NCBI GenBank assembly: GCA_023100825.1
Contig: CP095846.1
Location: 4,526,001-4,590,000, forward strand
Direction of reading: 5' to 3'
DNA: 64,000 nt
Source of the DNA: Nocardioidaceae bacterium SCSIO 66511
GTDB taxonomy: Bacteria > Actinomycetota > Actinomycetes > Propionibacteriales > Nocardioidaceae
A program made the position numbers and the translations under genes. The notes under the pieces are model-generated. The model was not told where the DNA came from, ran no database searches, and saw nothing but the letters and a program-made list of their open reading frames with translations. Positions 55,616-64,000 of the stretch are shown piece after piece; position 1 is the stretch's first letter; each line of letters opens with the position of its first letter.

Positions 55616-56905
55616 CGGATCGTCGCTCGCGAAGCGGTGATCGAGCATGATGCGTGCCGCGAGCCACAACTGCGCTGCGACCCTGATCAGGATCAGCGCG
55701 GGATACACGCGGTCGACGTCACCGCTGTCCATGGTGAACCCCGCCTCATGCCACCACGTGCCGAGCACGAACAGGATCTCGGCGCCCTGCCACCACAGCA
55801 GGTCACGCCACCGCGGCCAGGCGTACGCCGCCAGCGGCAGGAGCACCAGCGCGTACTGCGGTTCGTAGGTCTTGGTGAGTACGAACCAGCCGAGTACGAG
55901 CAGCAGCGCAAGGGTCGGCGCATCGGGAGACCGGTATGCCTTCAGGGCGAAGGTGGCAACGCCTCCGACGACGATGAGCATGCCGATCAGCAGCGCCACG
56001 TTGAGCGCATCACTGGACGGCGTGACGCCCAGGTCGGCGGCGATGTCCCAGATCGAGCCCGCGCCGAGGTCGAGGTCCACATACGCCGAGATCGGGTCGA
56101 AGTACGCGCCTCCGGAAACGACGACGAGCGGGATCACCGCGCACACCCACGCGACGACTGCGCCCCCGATGGCTCGGCCGGCCACGTCGAGGCTGTCTCC
56201 GCGTACGCCTGCCAATGCCAGCGCCGGCAGGATGAGTAGCGGCCAGAACGCCATCGCCCCGGCAAGCCCGAGGAGCACGCCGGCCACCGTTGCCCGCCGC
56301 CGGGACCAGGCCAGCCAGGCACCGCAGACGAGTGCTATCGGGATCAGATCCCAGCCGAGAACCGTGGTGAACAGCAGCACCGGAGCGCTCGCCATCGCCA
56401 CCATCGCGTAGGGCCGCCGCGGCCGGGCGAGGACAAGACATCGCAGGCCGATGAGGAATGCGAGTAGCTGAACGACCGCGACGACACCGATGTACACGAC
56501 ACTCTCGTGGCGTACCTCGGCGTCCTTCGCGATGTCGACGACCGGCGCGCTGCGGCGTTCGTCGATGTCTGCGTCGCCGGTGACGCCCTGAGCAACGACC
56601 GCGGCGGCGTACGACATCGCGGCGTCGGGAACGGTCTGTTCCGGACGTACGACGTGTTGGTCGGCCGAGGCATCCCAAGGCGCCACCCGCTCGGCGAGTC
56701 CGGAGAACGCATAGTCGTTGACGAGCGGTGTGTGGCAGGCCTTCGCGTAGTCGTTCGGCGAGTCCCACCAGGCGCCGGCGGCACACGGTGCCTTCACCAC
56801 CAGCGAAAGCGTGAACGTCACCGCACCGATCGCGAGGACGACGCGCAGCGGCGTCCACCACGGATGCGGTCGCCCATGCGCACCGAGGTCAGCGATCCCG
56901 CTCAC
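55526..56905 (-). CDS. GT87-family mannosyltransferase-like membrane protein
   Basis: A 459-residue protein with roughly ten to twelve transmembrane segments and an extracytoplasmic loop near residues 40-120 (WDSPNDYAKACHTPL), matching polyprenol-mannose-using GT87/DUF2029 enzymes such as the one beside ponA1 in mycobacteria. GTG 56905 follows GAAGGG; ATG 56938 is an alternative. Its last 90 bp overlap the convergent alr-like gene. Confidence 0.82.
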   Translation of the reverse strand: MSGIADLGAHGRPHPWWTPLRVVLAIGAVTFTLSLVVKAPCAAGAWWDSPNDYAKACHTPLVNDYAFSGLAERVAPWDASADQHVVRPEQTVPDAAMSYAAAVVAQGVTGDADIDERRSAPVVDIAKDAEVRHESVVYIGVVAVVQLLAFLIGLRCLVLARPRRPYAMVAMASAPVLLFTTVLGWDLIPIALVCGAWLAWSRRRATVAGVLLGLAGAMAFWPLLILPALALAGVRGDSLDVAGRAIGGAVVAWVCAVIPLVVVSGGAYFDPISAYVDLDLGAGSIWDIAADLGVTPSSDALNVALLIGMLIVVGGVATFALKAYRSPDAPTLALLLVLGWFVLTKTYEPQYALVLLPLAAYAWPRWRDLLWWQGAEILFVLGTWWHEAGFTMDSGDVDRVYPALILIRVAAQLWLAARIMLDHRFASDDPSVELDPVERRDREPNVDRDVVTDLRRSDR

Positions 56906-56990
56906 CCGCGTACGCCCTTCATGCGCACACGATGCCACACGGCGCGGGCCGATCGGTCAGTCCAGCCGCCCCGCAGGAGTCGCGGGTCGG

Positions 56991-59378
56991 CTAGCCTCTC
57001 GGCGGGCCCTGCGTGCCGCTGGACTGCGGTGGGTCTTGCGTGCCCTGACCACCATCCGACTGACCGCCATCACCGGTATTGCCGTTGTTGCCACCATCGC
57101 CACCGTCGGTCTCGGGCGGGCCGTCACCCGTACCGCCGTCGTCGGTCGGGCCGTCGGTCTCCGGATCGAGAACGCCGTCGTCGTCGGTTTCCGGATTATC
57201 GGTGTCGGGACCATCAGTGTTGCCACCGTCGGTCTCCGGGTCGTCGGTGTTGGGGCCGTCGGTGTCCGGGCCGCCGTCGGTGGTCGGATCAAGCTCGGTG
57301 TTCGGATCGTCGTCGGTCGTCTCCGGCGGCGTGTAGATCTCGCCCTCGTCGGCAGTGATGTACGCCGGCTCCGGGAACTCGCCGCAGTCCTCGCCCTCGA
57401 GCACCTTGTTCATGTACGTCTGGAACGTCGACGCCGGGAAGTCGCCGCCGTAGAACGTCGGCATGTACAGGGACCCGTCGTTTCGGTACGCGATGTCGCC
57501 GTTGCCGTTGGGGCCGCGTACGTACATCACCGCTGTGGAGAGCCTGGGCGACATGCCTGCGAACCACGATGAAGAGACTCGATCCGGCTCACTTGCTGTT
57601 GCTGTTCCGGTCTTGCCGGCGGTCGGGCAGACGGTCGCTGCGGAGTTTCCGGTCGCGCCCGGCACGTTGACGACCTGCTGGAGCGCGTAGGTGACATCGG
57701 CGGCGACGTCCGCGCTGAACGCGCGATCGGACTTCTCCTCGTGCTGGAACGATCCGCCGTTCGGGTCGTCGACGGACTCGATGACGTACCAGTCGTTGTG
57801 CTGACCTTCATTACCGAACGTCGCATACGAGTTGGCCATGTCGATCACCGAGACCGGCGCGTACCCAAGTGGAGTCGTCGGGTACGCATTGACGCGTTGG
57901 TCGCGCGTGAACACCTTGCGAACCGGAACACCGGCTCGTCTCGCCGCATCGATCGTCTTCTGACCGCCGTCCTCCATTTGCAGGATGAGGTCGATGAACG
58001 CCGTGTTGACCGAGTGCTCGGTTGCGTTTTCGAGTGAGATCGTGCCGTACGACTGGCCGCCGCTGTCGCCTTGGTTCTCGATGTCGGTGCCATCGGGCAG
58101 GTAGTACGGCGAGCTGCCGTCGACGCTGGACTGCAGGCTGAAGCCGTTCTCCAAGCCGGCCGCGAGCGCGAACGGCTTGAACGTCGAGCCGGGTTGAGCG
58201 CCGTGTTCGGCCCAGTTGTACTGACTCTTCAGGTAGTTCGGTCCGCCGTACATCGCTCGCAGCGCACCGGATTTGGTCTCGACCGAGGCAAGCCCGATGT
58301 GGAGGCCCTGCATGCCGTCCTTGCCGGCCGCCTCCTTCAGACCCGTCGCCTGCTGCTGCTCGCGTACAGACTTGCGCGCCGCGATCTGGTCGTCTGTGTC
58401 GAAGGTGGTGACGACCTTGAGCCCGCCACCGTTGATCTGGGTGTCGCTGAAGCCTTCCTTCTGCAGCTCCTGCTCCACCATCCGCAGCAGGTAGCCCTTC
58501 GGCCCGCTGAAGCGGTCGGTGGTCTTGATCTCCGGGAACTTCGGCAGCCGCTTCTTCGCGTGCTCGGCCTTGGCCTCGTCGATCGCGCCCATCTCGGCCA
58601 TACCATCGAGGACGTAGTCGTAGCGCTCCTTGAGCTGCTGCCTCGCCTCCTTGCCGTTGGCCGGGTCGTAGCCGCTCGGGTTGTTCAGAACCGACGTCAG
58701 CACAGCGCTCTGCCGCAGGCTGAGGTCTTCGACGTCGACGTCGAAGAATGCGCGCGCGGCGGTCTGGATGCCGTACGCACCGCGACCGAAGTAGATGGTG
58801 TTGAGGTAGCCCTCGAGGATCTCGTCCTTGCTCAGCTGGTTGTGGATCTTCAGCGAGAGGACGGCCTCCTTCAGCTTTCGGGTGTACGTCTGGTCCTGGG
58901 TGAGATAGAGGATCTTGACGTACTGCTGGGTGATGGTCGACGCGCCCTGGGTCGAGTCGGATGTCGCGTTGTTCATCGCGGCGCGCAGGATGCCCTGGAA
59001 GTCGACACCGCGGTTCTCGAAGAACGTACGGTCCTCCGCTGCGATCGCGGCGGCCTGCGTCACCTGCGGGATGCGGTCGAGCTCGACCGACTCGCGGTTC
59101 TGGGTCTCGAACTTGCCGAGCACGGTCTTGCCGTCGGAGTAGTAGACGTACGTCGTCTCGGTCTGGAACTCGGCGTTCGCGCTCGGGATGTCGACGCTGC
59201 GGTAGAAGATGTAGCCGCCGACGACGAGGGCAACGAAGAACACCGTGAACGCGATCGCGGACCACTTGAAGAACGCGAACAACTTCGGGTGTTTGCGTTG
59301 CTTCTTGCGCTTACGTGGTTGGGAATCGTCGTCAGGGGTGGCGTCAACGGGCGTCGAGCTGTCGTCGGACTGGCTCAC
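56991..59378 (-). CDS. Bifunctional penicillin-binding protein (PonA-type transglycosylase/transpeptidase)
   Basis: A 795-residue class A PBP: basic cytoplasmic tail, transmembrane helix near 33-58, glycosyltransferase domain with catalytic Glu in AAEDRTFFENRG and RKLKEAVLSLKIH, transpeptidase domain with S in PGSTFKPF (about 397), SVN (about 456) and KTGTA (about 589). The last 110 residues are a Thr/Asp/Gly/Pro-rich acidic tail. GTG 59378 follows AGGGAGA. It polymerises and cross-links peptidoglycan. Confidence 0.95.
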   Translation of the reverse strand: MSQSDDSSTPVDATPDDDSQPRKRKKQRKHPKLFAFFKWSAIAFTVFFVALVVGGYIFYRSVDIPSANAEFQTETTYVYYSDGKTVLGKFETQNRESVELDRIPQVTQAAAIAAEDRTFFENRGVDFQGILRAAMNNATSDSTQGASTITQQYVKILYLTQDQTYTRKLKEAVLSLKIHNQLSKDEILEGYLNTIYFGRGAYGIQTAARAFFDVDVEDLSLRQSAVLTSVLNNPSGYDPANGKEARQQLKERYDYVLDGMAEMGAIDEAKAEHAKKRLPKFPEIKTTDRFSGPKGYLLRMVEQELQKEGFSDTQINGGGLKVVTTFDTDDQIAARKSVREQQQATGLKEAAGKDGMQGLHIGLASVETKSGALRAMYGGPNYLKSQYNWAEHGAQPGSTFKPFALAAGLENGFSLQSSVDGSSPYYLPDGTDIENQGDSGGQSYGTISLENATEHSVNTAFIDLILQMEDGGQKTIDAARRAGVPVRKVFTRDQRVNAYPTTPLGYAPVSVIDMANSYATFGNEGQHNDWYVIESVDDPNGGSFQHEEKSDRAFSADVAADVTYALQQVVNVPGATGNSAATVCPTAGKTGTATASEPDRVSSSWFAGMSPRLSTAVMYVRGPNGNGDIAYRNDGSLYMPTFYGGDFPASTFQTYMNKVLEGEDCGEFPEPAYITADEGEIYTPPETTDDDPNTELDPTTDGGPDTDGPNTDDPETDGGNTDGPDTDNPETDDDGVLDPETDGPTDDGGTGDGPPETDGGDGGNNGNTGDGGQSDGGQGTQDPPQSSGTQGPPRG

Positions 59379-59508
59379 CGGCGGTCTCCCTGCGGGTAAT
59401 GGGCATCTGAAATCGGGGGTGCGACGACGCCCCAACTAAACAGTGTGCACCGTGAACCCACCAGAACCGAAACCGAGAATACCCGTGTGGTGGAACTCGC
59501 ATCGTTTC

Positions 59509-59529
59509 GATGTATCGTAGCGATACATC
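59509..59529 (+). promoter_or_regulatory. PadR-type operator
   Basis: GATGTATCG (59509-59517) and CGATACATC (59521-59529) are perfect arms with a 3-nt centre. The ATGT...ACAT ends match known PadR-family sites. It lies 55 bp before the PadR gene, in the gap divergent from the PBP. Confidence 0.7.
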
Positions 59530-59583
59530 ACAACGCTACGTTTGTCCGGTCAGTCAGGCTGGGGAGTCGATCGGAGGTGGCCC

Positions 59584-60198
59584 ATGGCACGACGCGGCGC
59601 AGCGCTGGAGCTCGCCGTCCTCGGGCTGCTCCAGGACGCTCCGATGCACGGGTACGAGCTACGCAAGCGGCTCAATGCCGTACTCGGCTGGGGGCGGGTG
59701 CTTTCGTACGGCACGCTGTATCCCTGCCTCAAGGCGCTACTGAAGTCCGGTCACATCGAGGCGGACGACGCCCCGGCGACCGGGCGCTCGGCTCGGCGGG
59801 CGCGGATCGTCTACAAGCTCACGCCGGCCGGCAAGGAGCATCTGGCGGATCTGCTCGCCCATTCCGGCCCCTCGTCATGGGACGACGAAACCTTCGGGGT
59901 TCGGTTCGCGTTCTTCTCGCGCACCGATTCGAAGACCCGCGTACGCATCCTCGAGGGGCGGCGTAGCCGTCTCGAGGAGCGGGTCGAGAACGTACGCGCC
60001 TCGCTGGCCCGGAGCCGCGAGCGGGTCGACGCGTACACGTTGGAGCTCCAGCGACACGGCCTCGAAGCCGCCGAGCACGAAGTCAAGTGGCTGACCGGAC
60101 TGATCAACGCGGAACGATCGGGCGCTCCGCCGCGCACCGACGATGAAGACCCATCGCCGGACCGCGCCAGCACTCGCCACAACATCAGCGATCGATAA
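59584..60198 (+). CDS. PadR-family transcriptional regulator
   Basis: A 204-residue protein: winged helix [29 protein letters not shown], in parts with the wing [15 protein letters not shown], and a Vir_C-like C-terminal helical domain rich in Arg and Glu. ATG 59584 follows GGAGGTGG. It is 10 bp upstream of ino1; the same PadR-ino1 pair occurs in mycobacteria (Rv0047c-Rv0046c). Control of ino1 is inferred. Confidence 0.92.
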   Translation: MARRGAALELAVLGLLQDAPMHGYELRKRLNAVLGWGRVLSYGTLYPCLKALLKSGHIEADDAPATGRSARRARIVYKLTPAGKEHLADLLAHSGPSSWDDETFGVRFAFFSRTDSKTRVRILEGRRSRLEERVENVRASLARSRERVDAYTLELQRHGLEAAEHEVKWLTGLINAERSGAPPRTDDEDPSPDRASTRHNISDR

Positions 60199-60208
60199 AG
60201 GAGAACCC

Positions 60209-61279
60209 ATGGGTTCGGTACGAGTAGCAATCGTGGGCGTCGGCAACTGCGCGACGTCCCTCATCCAAGGCGTCGAGTACTACAAGGATGCCGACGCCGC
60301 GCAGAGCGTTCCGGGCCTCATGCACGTCCAGTTCGGCGACTACCACGTGCGCGACATCGAGTTCGTCGCAGCGTTCGACGTCGATGCCAAGAAGGTCGGC
60401 TTCGATCTCGCCGAAGCGACCCGCGCGAGCGAGAACAACACCATCCGGATCTGCGATGTACCGCCGACCGGTGTCACCGTGCAGCGCGGCAACACCCTCG
60501 ACGGGCTCGGCAAGTACTACCGCGAGACGATCGAGGAGGCCGACGGTGAGCCGGCCGACGTCGTACGCGTACTCAAGGAGTCGGGCGCCGATGTGCTCGT
60601 CTCGTACCTGCCGGTCGGCTCGGAGCAGGCCGATAAGTTCTACGCACAGTGCGCGATCGACGCCGGCGTCGGCTTCGTCAACGCGCTGCCGGTCTTCATC
60701 GCCTCCGACCCCGAGTGGGCCGCGAAGTTCGAGGCCGCTGGCGTGCCGATCGTCGGTGACGACATCAAGAGCCAGGTCGGCGCGACGATCACGCACCGCG
60801 TGATGGCCAAGCTGTTCGAAGACCGCGGCGTCGTACTCGACCGCACGTACCAACTGAACGTCGGCGGCAACATGGACTTCAAGAACATGCTGGAGCGCGA
60901 CCGGCTCGAGAGCAAAAAGGTGTCGAAGACACAGGCAGTCACGTCCAACCTCGAGCACGACCTCGGCGCGAAGAACGTGCACATCGGCCCGAGCGACTAC
61001 GTGCAGTGGCTCGACGACCGCAAATGGGCGTACGTACGCCTCGAGGGCCGGGCGTTCGGAGATGTGCCGCTGAACCTCGAGTACAAGCTGGAGGTGTGGG
61101 ACTCCCCCAACTCCGCCGGCATCATCATCGACGCCATCCGTGCGGCGAAGATCGCCAAGGACCGCGGCGTCGGCGGCCCGGTGCATGCACCGTCGACGTA
61201 CTTCATGAAGTCGCCGCCGGTCCAGCGCCCCGATGACGAGGGTCACGCAGGCGTGGAGGCGTTCATCCGAGGCGAGTGA
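60209..61279 (+). CDS. ino1: Myo-inositol-1-phosphate synthase
   Basis: A 356-residue NAD-dependent enzyme converting glucose 6-phosphate to inositol 1-phosphate, the first step to phosphatidylinositol and mycothiol. Visible: Rossmann loop [53 protein letters not shown] and [10 protein letters not shown] with catalytic lysines. ATG 60209 follows AAAGGAGAA. It is co-transcribed with PadR. Confidence 0.96.
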   Translation: MGSVRVAIVGVGNCATSLIQGVEYYKDADAAQSVPGLMHVQFGDYHVRDIEFVAAFDVDAKKVGFDLAEATRASENNTIRICDVPPTGVTVQRGNTLDGLGKYYRETIEEADGEPADVVRVLKESGADVLVSYLPVGSEQADKFYAQCAIDAGVGFVNALPVFIASDPEWAAKFEAAGVPIVGDDIKSQVGATITHRVMAKLFEDRGVVLDRTYQLNVGGNMDFKNMLERDRLESKKVSKTQAVTSNLEHDLGAKNVHIGPSDYVQWLDDRKWAYVRLEGRAFGDVPLNLEYKLEVWDSPNSAGIIIDAIRAAKIAKDRGVGGPVHAPSTYFMKSPPVQRPDDEGHAGVEAFIRGE

Positions 61280-61307
61280 CGCGACGCCAGAATCCTGAGA
61301 TCAGCTG

Positions 61308-61352
61308 AGCAGATCGGCTCTTGCTACGCGTAGCAAGAGCCGATCTGCTTTT
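61308..61352 (+). terminator. Intrinsic terminator of padR-ino1
   Basis: Two perfect 21-bp arms (61308-61328 and 61329-61349, left arm begins AGCAGATCGGCTCTTGC) run straight into TTTT. The stem-plus-T-run is oriented for the ino1 transcript and it sits before the convergent TetR stop. Confidence 0.85.
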
Positions 61353-61366
61353 GTACGCGCGGGCCG

Positions 61367-62002
61367 TCAGCGTGGCGCGAACGCGGCGAGGAACGTGTCG
61401 ACGCCCTCGCGAACCGCCTTGTCGACCAGGTCGTCGTCGACCGCCCGGTTGCCGTGCCCGCTCACCTGGAGTGGTTCGTCGCTGATCAGCGCGAGCAGAT
61501 GGCGGGCGGACCGACCCGCATCGCTGAGCTCGAGCTGACCGGCGAGAGCCAACTGTGCCAACTTGCCCGCGAGCGCGTCGATCGTGCGCTTGCGGTTGCC
61601 GTCGCGCTGACGCCCGATGAGCTCCGGGAATCGCGCCTCCTCGGATAGCTGAAGGCGCATCACTGCGAGCCCGTCGTCCTTGCGGACGCAGTCGACAAGT
61701 GCGTACGCAACGCGTTCCAGCTCGGTGCGCACGTCGATAGACCCGGCATCGAGTTCCTCGATGACGTTCATCACCTTCTCGTGCGAGCTTGCCGAGTAGC
61801 GCTCCAGCACGGCGGTGAACAGCGCCTCCTTGTCGGCGAAGTGGTTGTACAGAGTCGGCTTGGCGACCGACGCCTCCCGGGCGATCGAGTCCATGCCGGC
61901 ATCGGCGTACCCGTCTCGGGCGAAGACCACCAGTGCCGCGTCGAGTATCGCTGTGCGCTTCTGTACCCGGCCAGTCGTGCGGGGTTCCTTCACCGTGACC
62001 AT
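61367..62002 (-). CDS. TetR-family transcriptional regulator
   Basis: A 211-residue regulator: RTAILDAALVVFARDGYADAGMDSIAREASVAKPTLYNHFADKEALF (in parts) is the TetR HTH, followed by a TetR_C-type ligand domain. ATG 62002 was chosen because TATCCT (minus strand 62014-62009) lies 6 nt upstream. It is divergent from an MFS pump with two operator-like repeats between. Confidence 0.93.
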   Translation of the reverse strand: MVTVKEPRTTGRVQKRTAILDAALVVFARDGYADAGMDSIAREASVAKPTLYNHFADKEALFTAVLERYSASSHEKVMNVIEELDAGSIDVRTELERVAYALVDCVRKDDGLAVMRLQLSEEARFPELIGRQRDGNRKRTIDALAGKLAQLALAGQLELSDAGRSARHLLALISDEPLQVSGHGNRAVDDDLVDKAVREGVDTFLAAFAPR

Positions 62003-62029
62003 GGCGACAGGATACCCCAGTTGCGAAAT

Positions 62030-62066
62030 CTGAACCGATAAGTTCATACTGAACCAGCTAGTTCAG
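62030..62066. promoter_or_regulatory. Tandem TetR operators between tetR and the MFS pump
   Basis: CTGAACcagctaGTTCAG (62049-62066) is a perfect 6-6-6 inverted repeat, and CTGAACcgataaGTTCAT (62030-62047) is the same site with one mismatch, 19 bp away. They lie between the divergent promoters and are spaced nearly two helical turns apart. Confidence 0.8.
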
Positions 62067-62091
62067 ATTTTCGTACGAGGGGATACTCATC

Positions 62092-63513
62092 ATGGCTACT
62101 TCGACGGACCGGACCGACCGGTCCTTTGCAACGCTCGTTGCCGTACTCGTCTTGGGCGCCGTGCTGGCCCTGATCAACACCACGATCGTCGGTGTAGCCC
62201 TGCCCCGGATCGGTGCCGAGTTCGGAGCCGGCATCGACGCGTTGTCGTGGGTCGGGACGGCCTACATACTCGCTGTCGCTTTCGCGATACCGCTGAGCGG
62301 CTGGGCGAGCGTCCGCTACGGGCTGCGCCGCACCTGGCTCGCCGCACTCGGCGTGTTCGTCGCAGGGTCGGCGCTTTCGGCCGCGGCGCCGAGTCTCGAA
62401 CTCCTGGTCGCGAGCCGCATCGTGCAGGGCGTCGGCGGCGGCATGCTCGAGCCAATCATGCTGACCGCCATCGCGCAGGCCGCGGGCCCAGCGCGGATGG
62501 GGCGAGCGATGGGCATCGTTGCCGGCGCGATCGGGCTCGGGCCACTCATCGGCCCGGTTCTCGGTGGCGCGACCGTGGACGTTCTCGACTGGCGCGCGAT
62601 GTTCGCAGCGTTCGTCCCGCTCGGGCTCATCGCACTGGGGCTTTCGGCTCGGATCCTGCCCACTTCTGTCGGTACGCCGCAGCCACTCGACAGGATCGGC
62701 CTCGCGCTGATCGGTGCCGGCAGCCTCGGAGTCCTGTTCGGCCTGTCGCAAGCGTCGAGCCCCAGCGGGATCGCGGCGGGTGGATGGCTCGCCATCGTGG
62801 TCGGAGTCACGCTGTTGGTCGCGTACGTCCGGTGGGCAGCTCGACGTGGCACCGCAGCAATCGTGTCGTTGGAGCCGTTCCGGGTACGTGGGTTCGTGCC
62901 AGCCGCATCGGTGATGTTGCTGCTCGGCGCGACCATTTACCCACTGTTCTACGGTCTGCCGCAGTTCTTCCAGGGCGTACGCGACTACGGTGCGCTGGGT
63001 GCCGGAGTGTTGCTGATGCCGTACGGAGCAGGGGCGTTGGCCGGCATGACCTTCGGAGGTCGGCTCAGCGACGGCCGCAGCACCCGCGCCCTCGTCATCA
63101 CAGGCGCATTCGTCGCCGCAATCGGCACACTCACGTACGTCGTCGCCGGTCCCGACGCCCCGATCTTGCTGTACGTCGTCGCGTCGGTGATCACCGGAGT
63201 AGGTGTCGGCTTCGTCGGCGGTCCAACCGTCTCATCGCTCTACCGGGTGCTCGAGCCGAGCCTGGTTCCGACGGGATCGACGGTGTTGTTCATCCTGAAC
63301 CAGCTCGGCGGGGCGCTCGGGATCGCCGTGATGACGATCCTGATCAGCGCGGCCGGCGACGGAGCCTCGGACTGGGGTCCGGCTGCCGGAACGCTGCCCA
63401 TGACACTGCCGGCACTGGGTGCGGGCGTCGTCGTCCTGATCGCAATACGCCTACCGGGCAAACCGCGCGCCCAACTGTCACGCACTGATGATGACCTGGC
63501 GACAGCCGCTTGA
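62092..63513 (+). CDS. MFS drug exporter (DHA2/EmrB-QacA, 14-TM type)
   Basis: A 473-residue transporter with about 14 transmembrane segments. Motifs: LINTTIVGVALPRIGAEF (motif D1 region), ASVRYGLRRTW (motif A), ASRIVQGVGGGML (motif B) and MGIVAGAIGLGPLIGPVLGG (motif C of antiporters). ATG 62092 follows GAGGGG. It is controlled by the divergent TetR protein. Confidence 0.93.
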   Translation: MATSTDRTDRSFATLVAVLVLGAVLALINTTIVGVALPRIGAEFGAGIDALSWVGTAYILAVAFAIPLSGWASVRYGLRRTWLAALGVFVAGSALSAAAPSLELLVASRIVQGVGGGMLEPIMLTAIAQAAGPARMGRAMGIVAGAIGLGPLIGPVLGGATVDVLDWRAMFAAFVPLGLIALGLSARILPTSVGTPQPLDRIGLALIGAGSLGVLFGLSQASSPSGIAAGGWLAIVVGVTLLVAYVRWAARRGTAAIVSLEPFRVRGFVPAASVMLLLGATIYPLFYGLPQFFQGVRDYGALGAGVLLMPYGAGALAGMTFGGRLSDGRSTRALVITGAFVAAIGTLTYVVAGPDAPILLYVVASVITGVGVGFVGGPTVSSLYRVLEPSLVPTGSTVLFILNQLGGALGIAVMTILISAAGDGASDWGPAAGTLPMTLPALGAGVVVLIAIRLPGKPRAQLSRTDDDLATAA

Positions 63514-63536
63514 GTCGACTCGTGTCCTACAAGCAC

Positions 63537-63578
63537 TGATCGGTTGTCATCGGTGAGCACCCCGATGACAACCGATCA
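63537..63578. terminator. Hairpin between convergent MFS and membrane-protein genes
   Basis: TGATCGGTTGTCATCGG (63537-63553) pairs perfectly with 63562-63578 over an 8-nt loop. No T-run follows on either strand. Confidence 0.65.
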
Positions 63579-63586
63579 ACCGAACG

Positions 63587-64000
63587 TCACCACTTGTGGT
63601 TGGTGCCGTGCTCGATGTTGTAGTACATCCCGATATGGGTGTAGAAGTTCATCGCACCGAACAGCAGGAAAACGGTGCCTCCGATCAGCCACGCCCAGAC
63701 GACCCACCGCATCAACTGGAGACGGTCCGTCCAGAGGGCGAACGCGAACAACAGAGCGCCGATGGCCACGATGCCCCACAAGCCGCCGAGGAACAGCGCC
63801 TCGAGGATCGGCAGGTGTCCGAACCGGCCGCTGATCGGCTCCTCCGGCGGAGCCGCACCCAGCTGGAATCGTACGAAGGTGATGGCCAGCACGGCCATGC
63901 CGAGACCCAGTGCGCCAACGAAGATGCTCACGGGCTTCAGTGCCGCCACCGCGGCTGCGGTTGCCTGCTCGATGTCACCGCCGAACTGTGCTCGATTGCG
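63587..64000 (-). CDS. Membrane protein of unknown function (5' end outside window)
   Basis: At least 137 codons, with the frame open to the window edge. Four hydrophobic segments (SIFVGALGLGMAVLAITFVRF, in part; LPILEALFLGGLWGIVAIGALLF; WVVWAWLIGGTVFLLFGAM) and a polar C-terminus NIEHGTNHKW. A GTG at 63949 could start the protein, but the upstream residues (FGGDIEQATAAA) look coding, so a longer protein is likely. No family is recognised. Confidence 0.6.
   Translation of the reverse strand, partial: RNRAQFGGDIEQATAAAVAALKPVSIFVGALGLGMAVLAITFVRFQLGAAPPEEPISGRFGHLPILEALFLGGLWGIVAIGALLFAFALWTDRLQLMRWVVWAWLIGGTVFLLFGAMNFYTHIGMYYNIEHGTNHKW

Noticed and set aside
58071-59399. 442-codon frame opposite the penicillin-binding protein
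   Set aside because: The sense strand encodes an intact class A PBP with all active-site motifs, so this is a shadow.

Overview
The window is high-GC, gene-dense DNA from an actinobacterium. Many genes start at GTG or TTG, many promoters appear leaderless, and there is a DtxR/IdeR-type iron box. The block ino1-PadR / bifunctional PBP / GT87 / rpsF-ssb-rpsR-rplI / dnaB matches the oriC-proximal order known from Mycobacterium tuberculosis (ino1, padR, ponA1, GT87, rpsF, ssb, rpsR1, rplI, dnaB). The S18 protein without cysteines and the general gene style suggest a Nocardioides-like or other Propionibacteriales genome, but the genus cannot be fixed from sequence alone.

Layout. (1) 1-9.6 kb: a tightly overlapping operon with an M20 amidohydrolase, a complete ribose-type ABC importer, a metal-dependent hydrolase/lactonase, an aminotransferase, a KDPG-type aldolase and a PfkB kinase. 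It reads as uptake and breakdown of an unknown amide- or amino-linked sugar acid to pyruvate and a triose phosphate. (2) 9.6-23.4 kb: argG, then small modules: a DrrAB-type exporter, an NSS transporter with its 36-residue MetS-type subunit, secreted proteins, DoxX, and ArsR, MarR and SRPBCC proteins. (3) 23.5-25.4 kb: dnaB and a 0.5-kb gene-free stretch with DnaA-box-like sites. (4) 25.4-30.4 kb: a GbsR-controlled ABC exporter, a monooxygenase-fold protein and a MATE pump. (5) 30.4-42 kb: an amine-catabolism region with a glnA4-type gamma-glutamyl ligase, aldehyde dehydrogenase, SDR and gamma-glutamyl hydrolase under a FadR-type regulator, a divergent APC permease, a HutC-type GntR regulator, a choline-kinase-like protein and a dimethylglycine dehydrogenase-like flavoenzyme. 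(6) 42-45 kb: a PEP mutase-family protein, LapA-like protein, endonuclease IV, a MITE-like element, and an iron-box-controlled siderophore-binding lipoprotein. (7) 45-53 kb: the ribosomal protein/ssb operon, a MacB-type ABC system, an Erm(37)-like rRNA methylase with a WhiB7-style promoter, a repeat-rich gene-free region, and an ECF sigma factor with a membrane partner. (8) 53-64 kb: FemX-like and Alr-like cell-wall proteins, GT87, a PonA-type PBP, PadR-ino1, a TetR-controlled MFS pump, and a membrane protein running off the end.

Regulatory architecture is unusually readable. At least fifteen genes have a TANNNT-like -10 hexamer 6-7 nt before the start codon, implying leaderless mRNAs. Matching operators can be seen for ArsR, MarR, GbsR, HutC/GntR, IdeR, PadR and TetR regulators. 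Convergent gene pairs are repeatedly separated by long near-perfect inverted repeats. All functional calls rest on reading the translated sequences and on remembered family features; no database search was run.
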